Below are positions 24,328 through 33,149 of a stretch of 64,000 bases of DNA, one piece after another (position 1 is the stretch's first letter; every line of letters starts with the position of its first letter). The notes below the pieces were generated by a model. The model worked only from the letters and a program-made list of their open reading frames with translations. It ran no database searches and was not told where the DNA came from. The stretch covers positions 62,001 through 126,000 of the forward strand of contig NZ_FTNI01000015.1 of NCBI RefSeq assembly GCF_900156315.1, written 5' to 3'. The stretch is from Microbispora rosea (GTDB taxonomy: Bacteria > Actinomycetota > Actinomycetes > Streptosporangiales > Streptosporangiaceae). A program made the translations under genes and the position numbers.

Positions 24328-25341
24328 GTGGCATCAGTTCGACTCACGGCGGTGCGTTGCATCGCCCTGCTGGCCGTCGGCGCCGTGCTCGCCGCCTGCG
24401 GTCAGTCCGCCGGGTCCGGCGGCGCCTCGGGCGGGAAGGAGCAGCTGCGCGTCGGGGTGATCTACCTGGACTCGCAGGGCTTCTACGCCGGCGTGAAGAA
24501 GGGAATCGAGACCGCCGCCGCCCAGGACTCGCAGCTCAAGCTGCTGGGCAACAACGCGCAGGGCGACGCGGCCAAGGAGTCCTCGTTCATGTCGACCCTG
24601 GTCGCCTCCAACGTGGACGCGATCATCACCTCGGCCGTCTCCGCCACGGCGTCCACCCCGGCGATCGCGGCGGCGAGCAAGGCCGGCATCCCGGTCGTCT
24701 GCTACAACACCTGCATCAACGACGCGGACGCCAAGAAGTACGTGTGGGGCTACGTCCTGTCCGACCCGTACGTCTTCGGCAAGAAGCTGGGTGAGCAGGC
24801 CGGGAAGTACTTCACCTCGCAGAAGCTCGACAAGCCGAAGATCGCCATCCTGAACTGCGACTTCGTCGAGGTCTGCAAGGAGCGCAAGCGCGGCTTCAAG
24901 GACGGCCTGGCCGAGTCCGTGCCGGGCGCCCAGTACGTCGCCGACCAGGAGGGCGCGGTCGTCGACAAGGCCACCCCGGTCGCCGAGAACATCATCACCG
25001 CCAACCCCGAGCTCGACGCGTTCTACGCCGTGGCGGGCGGTGGCACCCTGGCCGGCGTCAAGGCCGTCACCACGCGCTCCCGCGTCGGCAAGACCGTCGT
25101 CTTCGGCAGCGACATGACCGTCGACATCGCCAAGGCCCTGGTCGACGGCAGCATCCTCAAGGCCGAGATCGACGTCCCCGCGCAGACCGTGGGCAAGCTC
25201 GCGTACGAGGCCGCCCGCAAGGCGTCGGGCGGCGCCAAGAACGACTCGTTCGTCATCCCGGTGGACCCGATCCTCTACACCGCCGACGACAAGGCCACGA
25301 ACGAGAAGTGGCTGACCGAGCACGCCGACGGGATCCCGTAA
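24328..25341 (+). CDS. sugar ABC transporter substrate-binding lipoprotein
   Basis: About 337 residues. A signal peptide ends in the lipobox VLAAC, so the protein is lipid-anchored outside the membrane. It belongs to the ribose/galactose periplasmic binding group (LacI-like fold): LRVGVIYLDSQGFYAGVKKG, the repeated VDAIITSAVS region, ITANPELDAFYAVAGGGTLA and VFGSDMTVDIAKAL. I choose the GTG at 24328, 7 nt after GGGAG; the longer ATG would hide the signal peptide. It heads an importer operon divergent from the dgo genes, so galactose or a related aldose or sugar acid is the inferred ligand. Confidence 0.87.
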   Translation: MASVRLTAVRCIALLAVGAVLAACGQSAGSGGASGGKEQLRVGVIYLDSQGFYAGVKKGIETAAAQDSQLKLLGNNAQGDAAKESSFMSTLVASNVDAIITSAVSATASTPAIAAASKAGIPVVCYNTCINDADAKKYVWGYVLSDPYVFGKKLGEQAGKYFTSQKLDKPKIAILNCDFVEVCKERKRGFKDGLAESVPGAQYVADQEGAVVDKATPVAENIITANPELDAFYAVAGGGTLAGVKAVTTRSRVGKTVVFGSDMTVDIAKALVDGSILKAEIDVPAQTVGKLAYEAARKASGGAKNDSFVIPVDPILYTADDKATNEKWLTEHADGIP

Positions 25342-25403
25342 ACCGTCCCCCGTATGGAAGGCGCAGTCACTCGTCCCACCGAAGGCTCCCCAGGAAGGCT
25401 CCC

Positions 25404-26897
25404 ATGTCGAACACCGACGTCGTCGCGGAGGTGCGTGCGGGCACCAAGCGCTACCCCGGCGTCACCGCTCTCAGCGACGTCGACTTCGCGGTGCGGCGCG
25501 GCGAGGTCCGCGCGCTGCTGGGCAAGAACGGCGCCGGCAAGTCCACCCTGATCAAGGTCCTGTCCGGCGCCGAGCACCTCGACTCGGGCGAGGCGCTCGT
25601 ACGCGGCAAACCGCTGGCGGGCCTCGGCACGCGGGACGTCGCCGCCCTGGGGGTCGCGACCGTCTACCAGGAGCTGAGCCTGGTGCCGGAGATGACGGTC
25701 GCGGAGAACCTGTTCCTGGGGGCCTGGCCGCGCTCGCGCGGCGCGCTCGACCTGCGCAGGATGCGCGCCGAGGCGAAGGAGGCGATGGCGCGCATCGGCG
25801 TGGACATCGACGTCGACAGCCCGGTCGGCTCGCTCGGCTCCGCCGGTCAGCAGCTCGTGGAGATCGCCCGCGCCGTCGCGCAGCGGCCCACCCTGCTCAT
25901 CCTCGACGAGCCGACCAGTTCCCTGGCCGCCGCCGAGGTCCGGCAGGTGATCGACGTCGTGAGGACCGTCGCGGAGCAGGGCGTGGCGGTCATCTACGTC
26001 AGCCATCGCATGGACGAGATCCGGCAGGTGGCCGACACCGCCACGGTCGTCCGCGACGGCAGGATCGTGGAGACGCTGCCGGTGCGCACGGCCTCGACGC
26101 ACGAGATCGTCGCGATGATGCTCGGCACGGCGCCCGAGGCCGTGGCGGCCCGGACCCGCCGCCCCAGCGCCGAGCCGCCGGTGCTGTCGGCGCGCGGCCT
26201 GGTCAGCGACCGGCTGAACGGCCTCGACATCGACGTGCGGCCCGGCGAGATCCTGGGCATCGCCGGGGTGCTCGGCTCGGGCCGCACCGAGACGCTGCGC
26301 GCCCTGGTGGGGCTCGACCGCCCGGCCTCCGGCGAGATCCGCCTGCGCGGCGAGGCCGTACGGCCCGGCGCGTTCGCCGCGATGCTCGCCAGAGGGCTCG
26401 GCATGACGCCGGAGAACCGGCGGCGCGAGGGGATCGTGCCGCTGATGGGCGTCGACGAGAACATCGTCATCAGCGACCTGCGCAGGGTGAGCAGGTCGGG
26501 CGTGCTGGACCGCCGCGCGATACGGCAGGCCGCCCGGGCGCTCATCGACCGCCTGGCGATCAAGACGGCCCGTCCGGGGACGCCGATCGGCACGCTCAGC
26601 GGCGGAAACCAGCAGAAGGCCGTGCTCGCCCGATGGCTGCACGCGGGAAGCGACGTGCTGCTGCTCGACGAGCCCACCCGCGGCGTGGACGTGGAGGCCA
26701 AGCGCCAGATCTACGACCAGATGCGCCTGCTGGCCGACGACGGGCGCGCCGTGGTCTTCGTGTCCAGCGAGGTGGAGGAGCTGGCCGACGTCTGCGACCG
26801 GATCGTCGTCCTGCGCGGCGGGCGCGCCGTGGCCGAGCTGAGCGGCGACGAGATCGAGCTCAACAGGGTCATGGCCCTGGCGATTGCCGAGGAGTGA
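25404..26897 (+). CDS. sugar ABC transporter ATP-binding protein (RbsA/MglA type)
   Basis: A 497-residue tandem ATPase. The first nucleotide-binding domain has Walker A GKNGAGKSTLIKVLSG and Walker B LLILDEPTSSL. Its signature loop reads LGSAGQQLVEIARA, so the usual LSGG is altered. The second domain is as usual in this family degenerate at Walker A (GVLGSGRTETLRALVG) but keeps LSGGNQQKAVLARWL and LLLDEPTRGVDV. It energises uptake by the neighbouring permease. The ATG at 25404 fits the family N-terminus; the open frame extends upstream without support. Confidence 0.9.
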   Translation: MSNTDVVAEVRAGTKRYPGVTALSDVDFAVRRGEVRALLGKNGAGKSTLIKVLSGAEHLDSGEALVRGKPLAGLGTRDVAALGVATVYQELSLVPEMTVAENLFLGAWPRSRGALDLRRMRAEAKEAMARIGVDIDVDSPVGSLGSAGQQLVEIARAVAQRPTLLILDEPTSSLAAAEVRQVIDVVRTVAEQGVAVIYVSHRMDEIRQVADTATVVRDGRIVETLPVRTASTHEIVAMMLGTAPEAVAARTRRPSAEPPVLSARGLVSDRLNGLDIDVRPGEILGIAGVLGSGRTETLRALVGLDRPASGEIRLRGEAVRPGAFAAMLARGLGMTPENRRREGIVPLMGVDENIVISDLRRVSRSGVLDRRAIRQAARALIDRLAIKTARPGTPIGTLSGGNQQKAVLARWLHAGSDVLLLDEPTRGVDVEAKRQIYDQMRLLADDGRAVVFVSSEVEELADVCDRIVVLRGGRAVAELSGDEIELNRVMALAIAEE

Positions 26898-26905
26898 GGG
26901 AGAAC

Positions 26906-27919
26906 ATGAGCACGACCACGCCCACTGGCCCGCCCGTGGCCAAGGCGGACGCCCGGGGCGGGCGGCTGGGACGCAACACGCAACGGCTGAACGAGATCGG
27001 GCTCATCGGGGCCATCGTGGTGCTGTTCGTGGTGCTCTCCGCCACGGCGCCGGGCTTCCTGTCCGTGACGAACCAGCTGGCCATCCTGCGCGACGCGGCG
27101 ACGATCGGCGTCGTGGCGTGGGCGATGACCCTCGTCATCGTGGCCGGCGAGATCGACATCAGCATCGGCCCGGCCGTGGCGTTCTCCTCGGTCCTGCTGG
27201 CCAAGGCCAGCGGGGAGTGGCACATCCCGTTCGCCCTCGCCGTGCTGGTCTGTCTCGCGGTGGGCCTGCTGCTCGGGGCCGGGGCCGGCTTCCTGCGCGC
27301 CCGCTGGGGCATCCCGTCGTTCGTGGCCACGCTCGGCCTGTGGAGCGCCCTGCGCGGGCTGGCGCAGTACATGACCGACGGCCTGCCGGTCCCGCTGGAG
27401 GCCAACGGGTTCCTCGACGTGCTGGCCGGGAGCGTCCTGGGCATCCCGACCCCGGCCATCATCATGGCGATCCTGTTCGTCGTGTTCCTCTTCGTGGCCA
27501 ACCGCACGGCGTACGGCCGCTCGGTCTTCGCGGTCGGCGGCAACGCCGAGGCCGCCCGCCTCGCGGGGATCAACGTCTCCCGGATCCGGGTGATCCTGTT
27601 CGCCACGACCGGCCTGCTCGCCGCGGTCAGCGGCCTGCTGCTGGCGGCGCGCCTCGGGTCCGGCAACGGCGGCGCGTCGGTGGGCCTGGAGTTCGACGTG
27701 ATCGCCGCGGTCGTGATCGGCGGCACCTCCCTCGCGGGCGGCAAGGGCTCCCTGCTCGGCACCCTGCTGGGCGTCGCCTTCATCACCGTCATCGGCAACG
27801 GCCTCGTGCTGCTCGGGGTCAACGCCTTCTTCCAGGACGTGGTCCGCGGCGTCATCATCGTCGGCGCCGTGCTGATCAACGTGTTGCTCTCCAAGCGGAA
27901 CGGAGCCCGCAGCTCATGA
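26906..27919 (+). CDS. sugar ABC transporter permease (RbsC type)
   Basis: A 337-residue integral membrane protein of the ribose/galactose permease family (BPD_transp_2) with about nine to ten helices. Family motifs include VIVAGEIDISIGPAVAFSS, GIPSFVATLGLWSALRG, YGRSVFAVGGNAEAARLAGI and GGTSLAGGKGSLLGTLLG. It forms the translocation channel, probably as homodimer with the tandem ATPase. GGGAGAAC precedes the ATG. Its stop overlaps the next start (ATGA). Confidence 0.92.
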   Translation: MSTTTPTGPPVAKADARGGRLGRNTQRLNEIGLIGAIVVLFVVLSATAPGFLSVTNQLAILRDAATIGVVAWAMTLVIVAGEIDISIGPAVAFSSVLLAKASGEWHIPFALAVLVCLAVGLLLGAGAGFLRARWGIPSFVATLGLWSALRGLAQYMTDGLPVPLEANGFLDVLAGSVLGIPTPAIIMAILFVVFLFVANRTAYGRSVFAVGGNAEAARLAGINVSRIRVILFATTGLLAAVSGLLLAARLGSGNGGASVGLEFDVIAAVVIGGTSLAGGKGSLLGTLLGVAFITVIGNGLVLLGVNAFFQDVVRGVIIVGAVLINVLLSKRNGARSS

Positions 27920-28983
27920 CCACCATGAAAGGCGTCTTCCTGCCCGGCGACTTCACCGCCGTGCTCCGCGACGTCGAGGTGCCCACGCCCGGTCCCGGCC
28001 AGTTGCTCGTACGCGTGGGCGCGTCCGGCATCTGCGGCAGCGACCTGTCCTACATCTACCGGGGGCACAAGACCCACGTCGGCCAGGAGGGCCCGGCGTA
28101 CAAGGGGGTCGTGGCCGGGCACGAGCCCAGCGGGCAGGTCGTGGAGACCGGCCCGGGCTGCCGGCGGTTCGGCGTCGGCGACCGCGTGATCGTCTACCAC
28201 ATCTCCGGCTGCGGGCGCTGCTCCAACTGCCGTCGCGGGCACATGATCAGCTGCTCCGACCCCGAGCGCAGGTCGGCGTACGGCTGGCAGCGCGACGGCG
28301 GGCACGCCGAGTACATCCTGGTCGAGGAGAGCACGGCCGTGCCGCTGCCGGACGAGCTGTCCTACGTGGACGGCGCCCTGATCGCCTGCGGGTTCGGCAC
28401 GGCGTACGAGGGCCTGCTGCGCACCGGGGTCGGCGGGCGCGACGACCTGCTCGTGGTCGGCCTCGGACCGGTCGGACTGGCCGCCGCCATGATCGCCCGC
28501 GGTCTCGGCGCGACCCGGGTGCTCGGCGTGGAGCGGTCGGCGGAGCGCGCCGCGCACGCCCGGTCTCTCGGCCTGTTCGACGAGGTCCTGACCGCCGCCG
28601 ACGGGGTCGCCGAGGCCCTGGACGAGGCGACCGGGGGACGCGGCTGCTCGGTGACGATGGACTGCTCGGGCTCGGCCGCGGGCCGGAGCGTCGCGATCCG
28701 GGGCGCGGCCGAGTGGGGCCGCGTCTCCCTGGTGGGCGAGGGCGGCCGGCTGGAGACGGAGGTCTCCGACCTGCTGCTGCACCGCCAGCTCACCCTGTAC
28801 GCCTCCTGGGTCACCTCGCTGCAGGCGATGGAGGAGCTGGCCTTCCGCCTGGTGCGGTGGGGCGCCAGCCCGCAGCGGCTGGTGACCGACGTGCTGCCGC
28901 TGGAGCAGGCCGACGAGGCATACCGGCTGGCCGACTCGGGGCGCACCGGCAAGGTCTGCCTGGTCCCCTCTCTCGACCGATGA
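27916..28983 (+). CDS. zinc-dependent alcohol/polyol dehydrogenase
   Basis: A 355-residue medium-chain dehydrogenase. The catalytic zinc site is in ASGICGSDLSYIYRG and GVVAGHEPSGQV (Cys, His-Glu). The structural zinc cysteines are in SGCGRCSNCRRGHMISCSD. The Rossmann region shows VVGLGPVGLAAAMIA. Related to sorbitol, threonine and galactitol dehydrogenases. Being co-transcribed with the sugar importer, it probably oxidises the imported sugar or polyol with NAD(P)+. It overlaps the flanking genes by 4 bp on both sides. Confidence 0.9.
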   Translation: MTTMKGVFLPGDFTAVLRDVEVPTPGPGQLLVRVGASGICGSDLSYIYRGHKTHVGQEGPAYKGVVAGHEPSGQVVETGPGCRRFGVGDRVIVYHISGCGRCSNCRRGHMISCSDPERRSAYGWQRDGGHAEYILVEESTAVPLPDELSYVDGALIACGFGTAYEGLLRTGVGGRDDLLVVGLGPVGLAAAMIARGLGATRVLGVERSAERAAHARSLGLFDEVLTAADGVAEALDEATGGRGCSVTMDCSGSAAGRSVAIRGAAEWGRVSLVGEGGRLETEVSDLLLHRQLTLYASWVTSLQAMEELAFRLVRWGASPQRLVTDVLPLEQADEAYRLADSGRTGKVCLVPSLDR

Positions 28984-29933
28984 CGAGCTCGGAACCCGTG
29001 GTCCGGCTCGCCGCGCCCTGGGGGGAGGCGGCGGTCCTGCCGGGACGCGGCGGGCGGATCATCTCGCTGCGCGCAGCGGGCCGGGAGTGGCTGTGGCGCA
29101 ACCCCGAGCTGCTCGACGCGTCGCTCGCGATCACCCCCGCCGCGCGGCGGCTGCCCGCCCCGACCGGATTCGCGAGCTGGGCGAACTGGGGCGGGGACAA
29201 GACCTGGCCTGCCCCGCAGGGGTGGTCGTCGGCGCAGGAGTGGGCGGGGCCGCCCGACCCGGTGCTCGACGCCGGCGCCTACACCGTGCTGGAGCGGGAC
29301 GACCTGCGCTTGCGGATGCGCAGCGGCGACGACCCGCGCACCGGGCTGGCCGTCACCCGTACGGTCACGATGTCGGCCGCCGAGGCCGTCCTAGTGGTCG
29401 ACAGCGAGCTGGAGAACGTCACCGATCATCCCGTGCGGTGGGCCGCCTGGACGGTGAGCCAGTTCGAGACCGAGTCGTTCCGCGGGCACGACGATCCCCG
29501 ATGCGGGGTGTGGGTCGGGCTGACCGACCGGCACCTGGCGCCGGTGACGCTGTTCGCGCCCGACGGCGCACCGGTCCTGGAGCGGGTCTCCCTCTCGGCG
29601 GGCCGGGTGCCGGTGCGCGACGTCGTCGGCAAGATCGGCATCGGCGGCACGGCCGGATGGCTCGCCGTGACGGCCCCCGGCGGGGCGACGCTGACGCAGC
29701 GGTTCGACGTGCGGCCGGGCGCGCCCTACCCGGACGAGGGCTCCGAGATCGCGATCTGGATGCAGTACCCCAAGGAGGAGGAGCTCGCGGGGCTGGAGGG
29801 CCTGCGTCCCACCGCCCGGCTGGTCGAGGCCGAGACCATGTCGCCCCTGACCTCGCTCGCCCCCGGCGAGGTGCTGCGCCACCGCGTCACGTGGTCCGTG
29901 ACGGACGTGCCGCCGCCCGTCGCCGGGGAGTGA
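28980..29933 (+). CDS. DUF4380-like (mutarotase-fold) protein
   Basis: About 317 residues, no signal peptide. It opens with VVRLAAPWGEAAVLPGRGGRIISLRAAGREWLW, a strand pattern shared by aldose-1-epimerase-like folds, and continues with ASWANWGGDKTWPAPQGW, a motif I associate with DUF4380 proteins. No established reaction. As last gene of the sugar-uptake operon (ATGA overlap), a carbohydrate epimerase or lactone-handling role is plausible and would fill the missing mutarotation or lactonase step, but this is inference. Confidence 0.65.
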   Translation: MTSSEPVVRLAAPWGEAAVLPGRGGRIISLRAAGREWLWRNPELLDASLAITPAARRLPAPTGFASWANWGGDKTWPAPQGWSSAQEWAGPPDPVLDAGAYTVLERDDLRLRMRSGDDPRTGLAVTRTVTMSAAEAVLVVDSELENVTDHPVRWAAWTVSQFETESFRGHDDPRCGVWVGLTDRHLAPVTLFAPDGAPVLERVSLSAGRVPVRDVVGKIGIGGTAGWLAVTAPGGATLTQRFDVRPGAPYPDEGSEIAIWMQYPKEEELAGLEGLRPTARLVEAETMSPLTSLAPGEVLRHRVTWSVTDVPPPVAGE

Positions 29934-29944
29934 GCGGGGGAGTG

Positions 29945-29962
29945 ATCCGGACCGGATAACGT
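29945..29962 (+). promoter_or_regulatory. leaderless promoter and palindrome before the DUF72 gene
   Basis: TAACGT (29957-29962) lies 7 nt before the ATG at 29970. The palindrome ATCCGGACCGGAT (29945-29957) overlaps its first base and could be an operator. Confidence 0.45.
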
Positions 29963-29969
29963 CGGGGCC

Positions 29970-30833
29970 ATGCGGCTTCATGTGGGATGCGCGATGTGGA
30001 CGCACGCGCCGTGGCAGGGGCGCCTCCTGCCGCACCCGCTTCCTCCGGGGGAGCGGCTGCGCGCCTACGCGACCTGGTGCGACGCCGTCGAGGGCAACAC
30101 GACGTTCTACGCGACGCCCTCGCGGAGCACGGTGGAGTCCTGGGCGCGGCAGACCGATCCCGGCTTCCGCTTCGTGGTCAAGCTGCCCAGGCCGATCACC
30201 CATGAGCGCCGCCTGACCGGGGCCGACGACGACCTGCGGGCCTTCCTCGACGCGATCGAGCCGCTCGGCCCGCGCGCCCACGCGCTGTGGATCCAGCTTC
30301 CCGGCTCGTTCGGCCCGGCGGACGTGGGCGCGCTCGCGGCCTTCCTGGGCCGCCTTCCCCGCGACCACCGCTACGCCGTCGAGGTCCGTCACCGCGCGTT
30401 CTTCGAGGACCCCCGGGCCACGGGGCTCCTGGAGCGGGTGCTGACCGGGGCCGGTGCCGAGTGGGTGCCGTTCGACACGACCGTGCTGTTCCGCAGCCCG
30501 CCGACCAGCGACGCCGAACGGGACGCCTGGTCGAAGAAGCCGCGTGTGCCGCTGCGGACCGCCGCGCTCACCGACCGCCCGATCGTCCGCTACATCGGCC
30601 GCGACGATCCCGAGCGTACGGCCGAGGGCTGGCGGCACTGGGTGGACGCGGTCGCCGGATGGCTGCGCGAGGGCCGCTCGCCGACGGTGTTCGTCCACAC
30701 CCCGGACAACGCCGACGCGCTGACGCTCGCCCGGCGGTTCCACGACGACGTACGCGCCGAGGTGCCCGGCGTCGAACCGCTGCCCGAGCCCATGTCCGTG
30801 GAGGCGCCGGACGAGCCGCTCACCCTGTTCTGA
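29970..30833 (+). CDS. DUF72 family protein (YecE-like)
   Basis: A 287-residue TIM-barrel-like DUF72 protein. It begins LHVGCAMWTHAPWQGRLLP and contains AYATWCDAVEGNTTFYATPS, FRFVVKLPRPITHERRL, YAVEVRHRAFFED and VFVHTPDNADALTLARRF, all hallmarks of the family. Function is unsettled. It abuts the convergent RlmG-like gene with no intergenic base. Confidence 0.9.
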   Translation: MRLHVGCAMWTHAPWQGRLLPHPLPPGERLRAYATWCDAVEGNTTFYATPSRSTVESWARQTDPGFRFVVKLPRPITHERRLTGADDDLRAFLDAIEPLGPRAHALWIQLPGSFGPADVGALAAFLGRLPRDHRYAVEVRHRAFFEDPRATGLLERVLTGAGAEWVPFDTTVLFRSPPTSDAERDAWSKKPRVPLRTAALTDRPIVRYIGRDDPERTAEGWRHWVDAVAGWLREGRSPTVFVHTPDNADALTLARRFHDDVRAEVPGVEPLPEPMSVEAPDEPLTLF

Positions 30834-32036
30834 TCACCGTTTGACGGCGCGCAGCACGACGAACTTGGGGTCGCTCGCGACGACCTCGCAGTTGCCGAAG
30901 AGCCGGCGCAGCTTCACGTGGTAGCCGAGGTGGCGGTTGCCCACCACCCACAGCTCGCCGCCCCGCCGCAGCGCGGCACGCGAGCCGTTGAACATGCGCC
31001 AGGCGGTCGCGTCGGTCCTGCCCCGATGGGTGTGGAACGGCGGGTTGTTCAGCACCAGGTCCGCGGTGCCCGGCGGGAAGCCCGAAAGGCCGTCGGCCGC
31101 CACGAACCTGGCGACGGTCTCCGCTCCGGTGCCGGCCGCGGTGTTCGCCCGGAAGGTGGCCTCCGCCGAGGCCAGCGCCTGGTAGGACTCGTCGATGAAC
31201 GTCACCTCGGCCTCGCCGTTGGACAGCGCCGCGGCGAGCCCGACCACCCCGTTGCCGCAGCCGAGGTCGACCACATGCTCGGGCCCCGTACGCGCGGGCA
31301 GGCTGCCCAGCAGGAGACGGGTGCCGGCGTCGAGACGCTCGGCGGAGAAGACGCCGGCGTGGTCGACGACGGTCAGCCCGGAGACCACCCCGGCGTCGGC
31401 GGGCAACGTGTGGCTCCGCGGCCACGGATCGGCCCCTCGCGGCAGCGCGGGGTCGGGCGAGCAGAAGATGAGCCGCGCCTTCCTGACCGCCAGCGAGGTC
31501 CGCGTCGGCCCGAGGACCCGCTCGAACAGCTTCAGCGTCGAGGTGTGGATCTCGGTGACCATCCCCGCGCCGACGACCACCGTGCCCTCGTGCACGTGGG
31601 GGGCGAGGCGGTGCAACTGGTCCTCCAGGAGGGCCAGGCTCTTGGGCACCCGCACCAGCAGCACGTCGATCCGGTCCGGCGGCGCGTCCCTGGTCGTGCG
31701 CAGCTGTACGGCGTCCGCGTCGAGGCCGTTGCGCTCCAGGTTGGCGCGGGTGGCCTGCTGCCCGAGGAAGGAGTCGCTGATCTGCACGGGACGGTGGACG
31801 GGGCGCTGCGCGGCCAGTGCTGTGGCCCGTGCGGTGGCCAGTGCTGTGGACAATGCGCCCCACCGGTCGCCCAGCACGACCAGGCTGCCCGACAGGTCCA
31901 CCGGCCCGCCCTCGCGCTCGTCGAGGTGCCGCAGCAGGTATTCGTCGGCCGCGTCCCACGCGCGGAGCGGGTCGCGGGGGTCCTCGGGGAAGCGGGCGAG
32001 GTCGAGGTCACCCCGCGCCGTCGTCATACGGTCCAT
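30834..32036 (-). CDS. RlmG/RsmC-like class I SAM methyltransferase
   Basis: A 400-residue protein with the two-domain layout of rRNA guanine-N2 methyltransferases: a degenerate N-terminal methyltransferase fold and an active C-terminal one. Motif I is VVDLGCGNGVVGLAAAL (about residue 243) and the catalytic N/D-PP-F/Y motif is VLNNPPFHTHRG. In E. coli RlmG makes m2G1835 in 23S rRNA and RsmC m2G1207 in 16S rRNA; which one this matches cannot be told by eye. TAGCCT lies 8 nt upstream of the ATG, consistent with leaderless expression. Confidence 0.82.
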   Translation of the reverse strand: MDRMTTARGDLDLARFPEDPRDPLRAWDAADEYLLRHLDEREGGPVDLSGSLVVLGDRWGALSTALATARATALAAQRPVHRPVQISDSFLGQQATRANLERNGLDADAVQLRTTRDAPPDRIDVLLVRVPKSLALLEDQLHRLAPHVHEGTVVVGAGMVTEIHTSTLKLFERVLGPTRTSLAVRKARLIFCSPDPALPRGADPWPRSHTLPADAGVVSGLTVVDHAGVFSAERLDAGTRLLLGSLPARTGPEHVVDLGCGNGVVGLAAALSNGEAEVTFIDESYQALASAEATFRANTAAGTGAETVARFVAADGLSGFPPGTADLVLNNPPFHTHRGRTDATAWRMFNGSRAALRRGGELWVVGNRHLGYHVKLRRLFGNCEVVASDPKFVVLRAVKR

Positions 32037-32044
32037 CGCCGCTC

Positions 32045-32050
32045 AGGCTA
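32045..32050 (-). promoter_or_regulatory. -10 hexamer of the RlmG-like gene
   Basis: TAGCCT on the minus strand, 8 nt before the ATG at 32036. Confidence 0.35.
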
Positions 32051-32191
32051 GTGGGCCCTCCGCCCGGGTCCGTGCAATGAGTCCCCCATCAGCCGCGAGT
32101 GACGTCCGAGGACAGGCGTGACAACGGTGGGGTGTGTCCCGAAGCCGGCTGACGCGCCGGCGGTGATCGCAGGCTGTCCGCCCGCGATCGC

Positions 32192-32926
32192 TCAGGTGGT
32201 GCTGTCCGAAGTCGTTCCGGCTTTCGTGTGGAGGATCTCGCGGGCCTGGTCCGCGGCGCGGACGATGCTCTCGGAGACGAAGGCGACGAAGCGGGAGATG
32301 TTCTCCAGACGGGCGGCGGCCGCGGTTCCGGGGCCGAGGACGCCGACGCCCTGTCGTGCGACCTCGCCGAGGTGGGCGGTGGCACGGGCGCTGGCCATCA
32401 TCGACTGGTACAAGACGTCGTCGTCGACGACGTAGCGCTCGCGGCGGCGTTCGTCGCGTTCCCGGCGGATCAGGCCCTGGCTCTCCAGGAACGTGGTCGC
32501 CTTGGAGACGGACGCCGGGCTGACCTGCAGGCGTCCGGCGAGTTGGGAGGCGCTGAGGCTGCCGGCGTCGGTGGTGTAGAGGCCGGCCAGCACCCGTGCC
32601 GTCATCTTGGGCAGGCCCGATTGCATGAAGACCGTGGCCAACACCTCCTCGTACTCGCGCACCGCCTCGGCATCGCGTCCGTGGGCCTGGGAGGGGGCGC
32701 CGGGGTTCCGGGGCGCGGTCTTCCTGCGGCGGTGGGTGCGGTGTTCAGTGGCGCGGTGGGCCAGGTCGGCGCGGTAGGCGGTGGGGCCGCCGTTGCGCAT
32801 CACCTCACGCGTGATCGTCGAAGTGGGGCGGTCGAGGCCTCTGGCGATCTCCGCGTAGGCGAGGCCGTCGGCCAGTCCCAGCGCGATCTGCTGGCGGTCC
32901 TGCTGGGTGAGCCTGCCTCCCGGCAT
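32192..32926 (-). CDS. transcriptional regulator with N-terminal HTH_38 and C-terminal GbsR/MarR domain
   Basis: A 244-residue regulator with two DNA-binding domains. Residues 1-50 form an IS30-like HTH_38 (LTQQDRQQIALGLADGLAYA, RPTSTITREVMRNGG). Residues about 90-235 form a GbsR/MarR-type winged helix (FMQSGLPKMTARVLAGLYT, LSASQLAGRLQVSPASVSKA, ESQGLIRRERDERRRERYVV). It is not a transposase: the DDE core is absent. It is divergent from the DUF4097 and serine hydrolase genes, and the 223-bp gap is rich in GTTGCA/TGCAAC motifs, so it probably controls that pair and itself. Confidence 0.85.
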   Translation of the reverse strand: MPGGRLTQQDRQQIALGLADGLAYAEIARGLDRPTSTITREVMRNGGPTAYRADLAHRATEHRTHRRRKTAPRNPGAPSQAHGRDAEAVREYEEVLATVFMQSGLPKMTARVLAGLYTTDAGSLSASQLAGRLQVSPASVSKATTFLESQGLIRRERDERRRERYVVDDDVLYQSMMASARATAHLGEVARQGVGVLGPGTAAAARLENISRFVAFVSESIVRAADQAREILHTKAGTTSDSTT

Positions 32927-32960
32927 CGCGATCTCCTTCGTGGTCCTGTGGCCTGTGCAG

Positions 32961-33131
32961 CATAGCGTTCACTTTCTATCGGTTGCAACGAGCAGCTGAA
33001 GCGATGTTGCGTTGAATGTAGAACCAGTGCAACGATTGTATCGGTATGACCTGCAGTTATAGTGTTGAAACGCAAGAGAAAAGTTGTGCAATCTAGAAAT
33101 GCAACGTAGCGTTTCCAGTGTTCGAAACAAC
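32961..33131. promoter_or_regulatory. AT-rich divergent region with repeated GTTGCA/TGCAAC operator-like motifs
   Basis: Contains the perfect palindrome GTTGCAAC (32982-32989), TGCAAC at 33028-33033 and 33100-33105, near-matches GTTGCG and TGTGCAAT, and AACGTAGCGTT. Clearly less GC-rich than its surroundings. Likely binding sites for the HTH_38/GbsR regulator. Confidence 0.55.
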
Positions 33132-33149
33132 GAGTCACCGGAGAGCACG

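Noticed and set aside
25308..25403. Upstream extension of the sugar ABC ATPase
   Set aside because: The extra 32 residues (RARRRDPVNRPPYGRR...) do not fit the family and overlap the end of the binding-protein gene.
32192..32926. IS30-family transposase, suggested by the N-terminal HTH_38
   Set aside because: The protein lacks a DDE integrase core, has a GbsR/MarR domain instead, and no terminal inverted repeats flank it.
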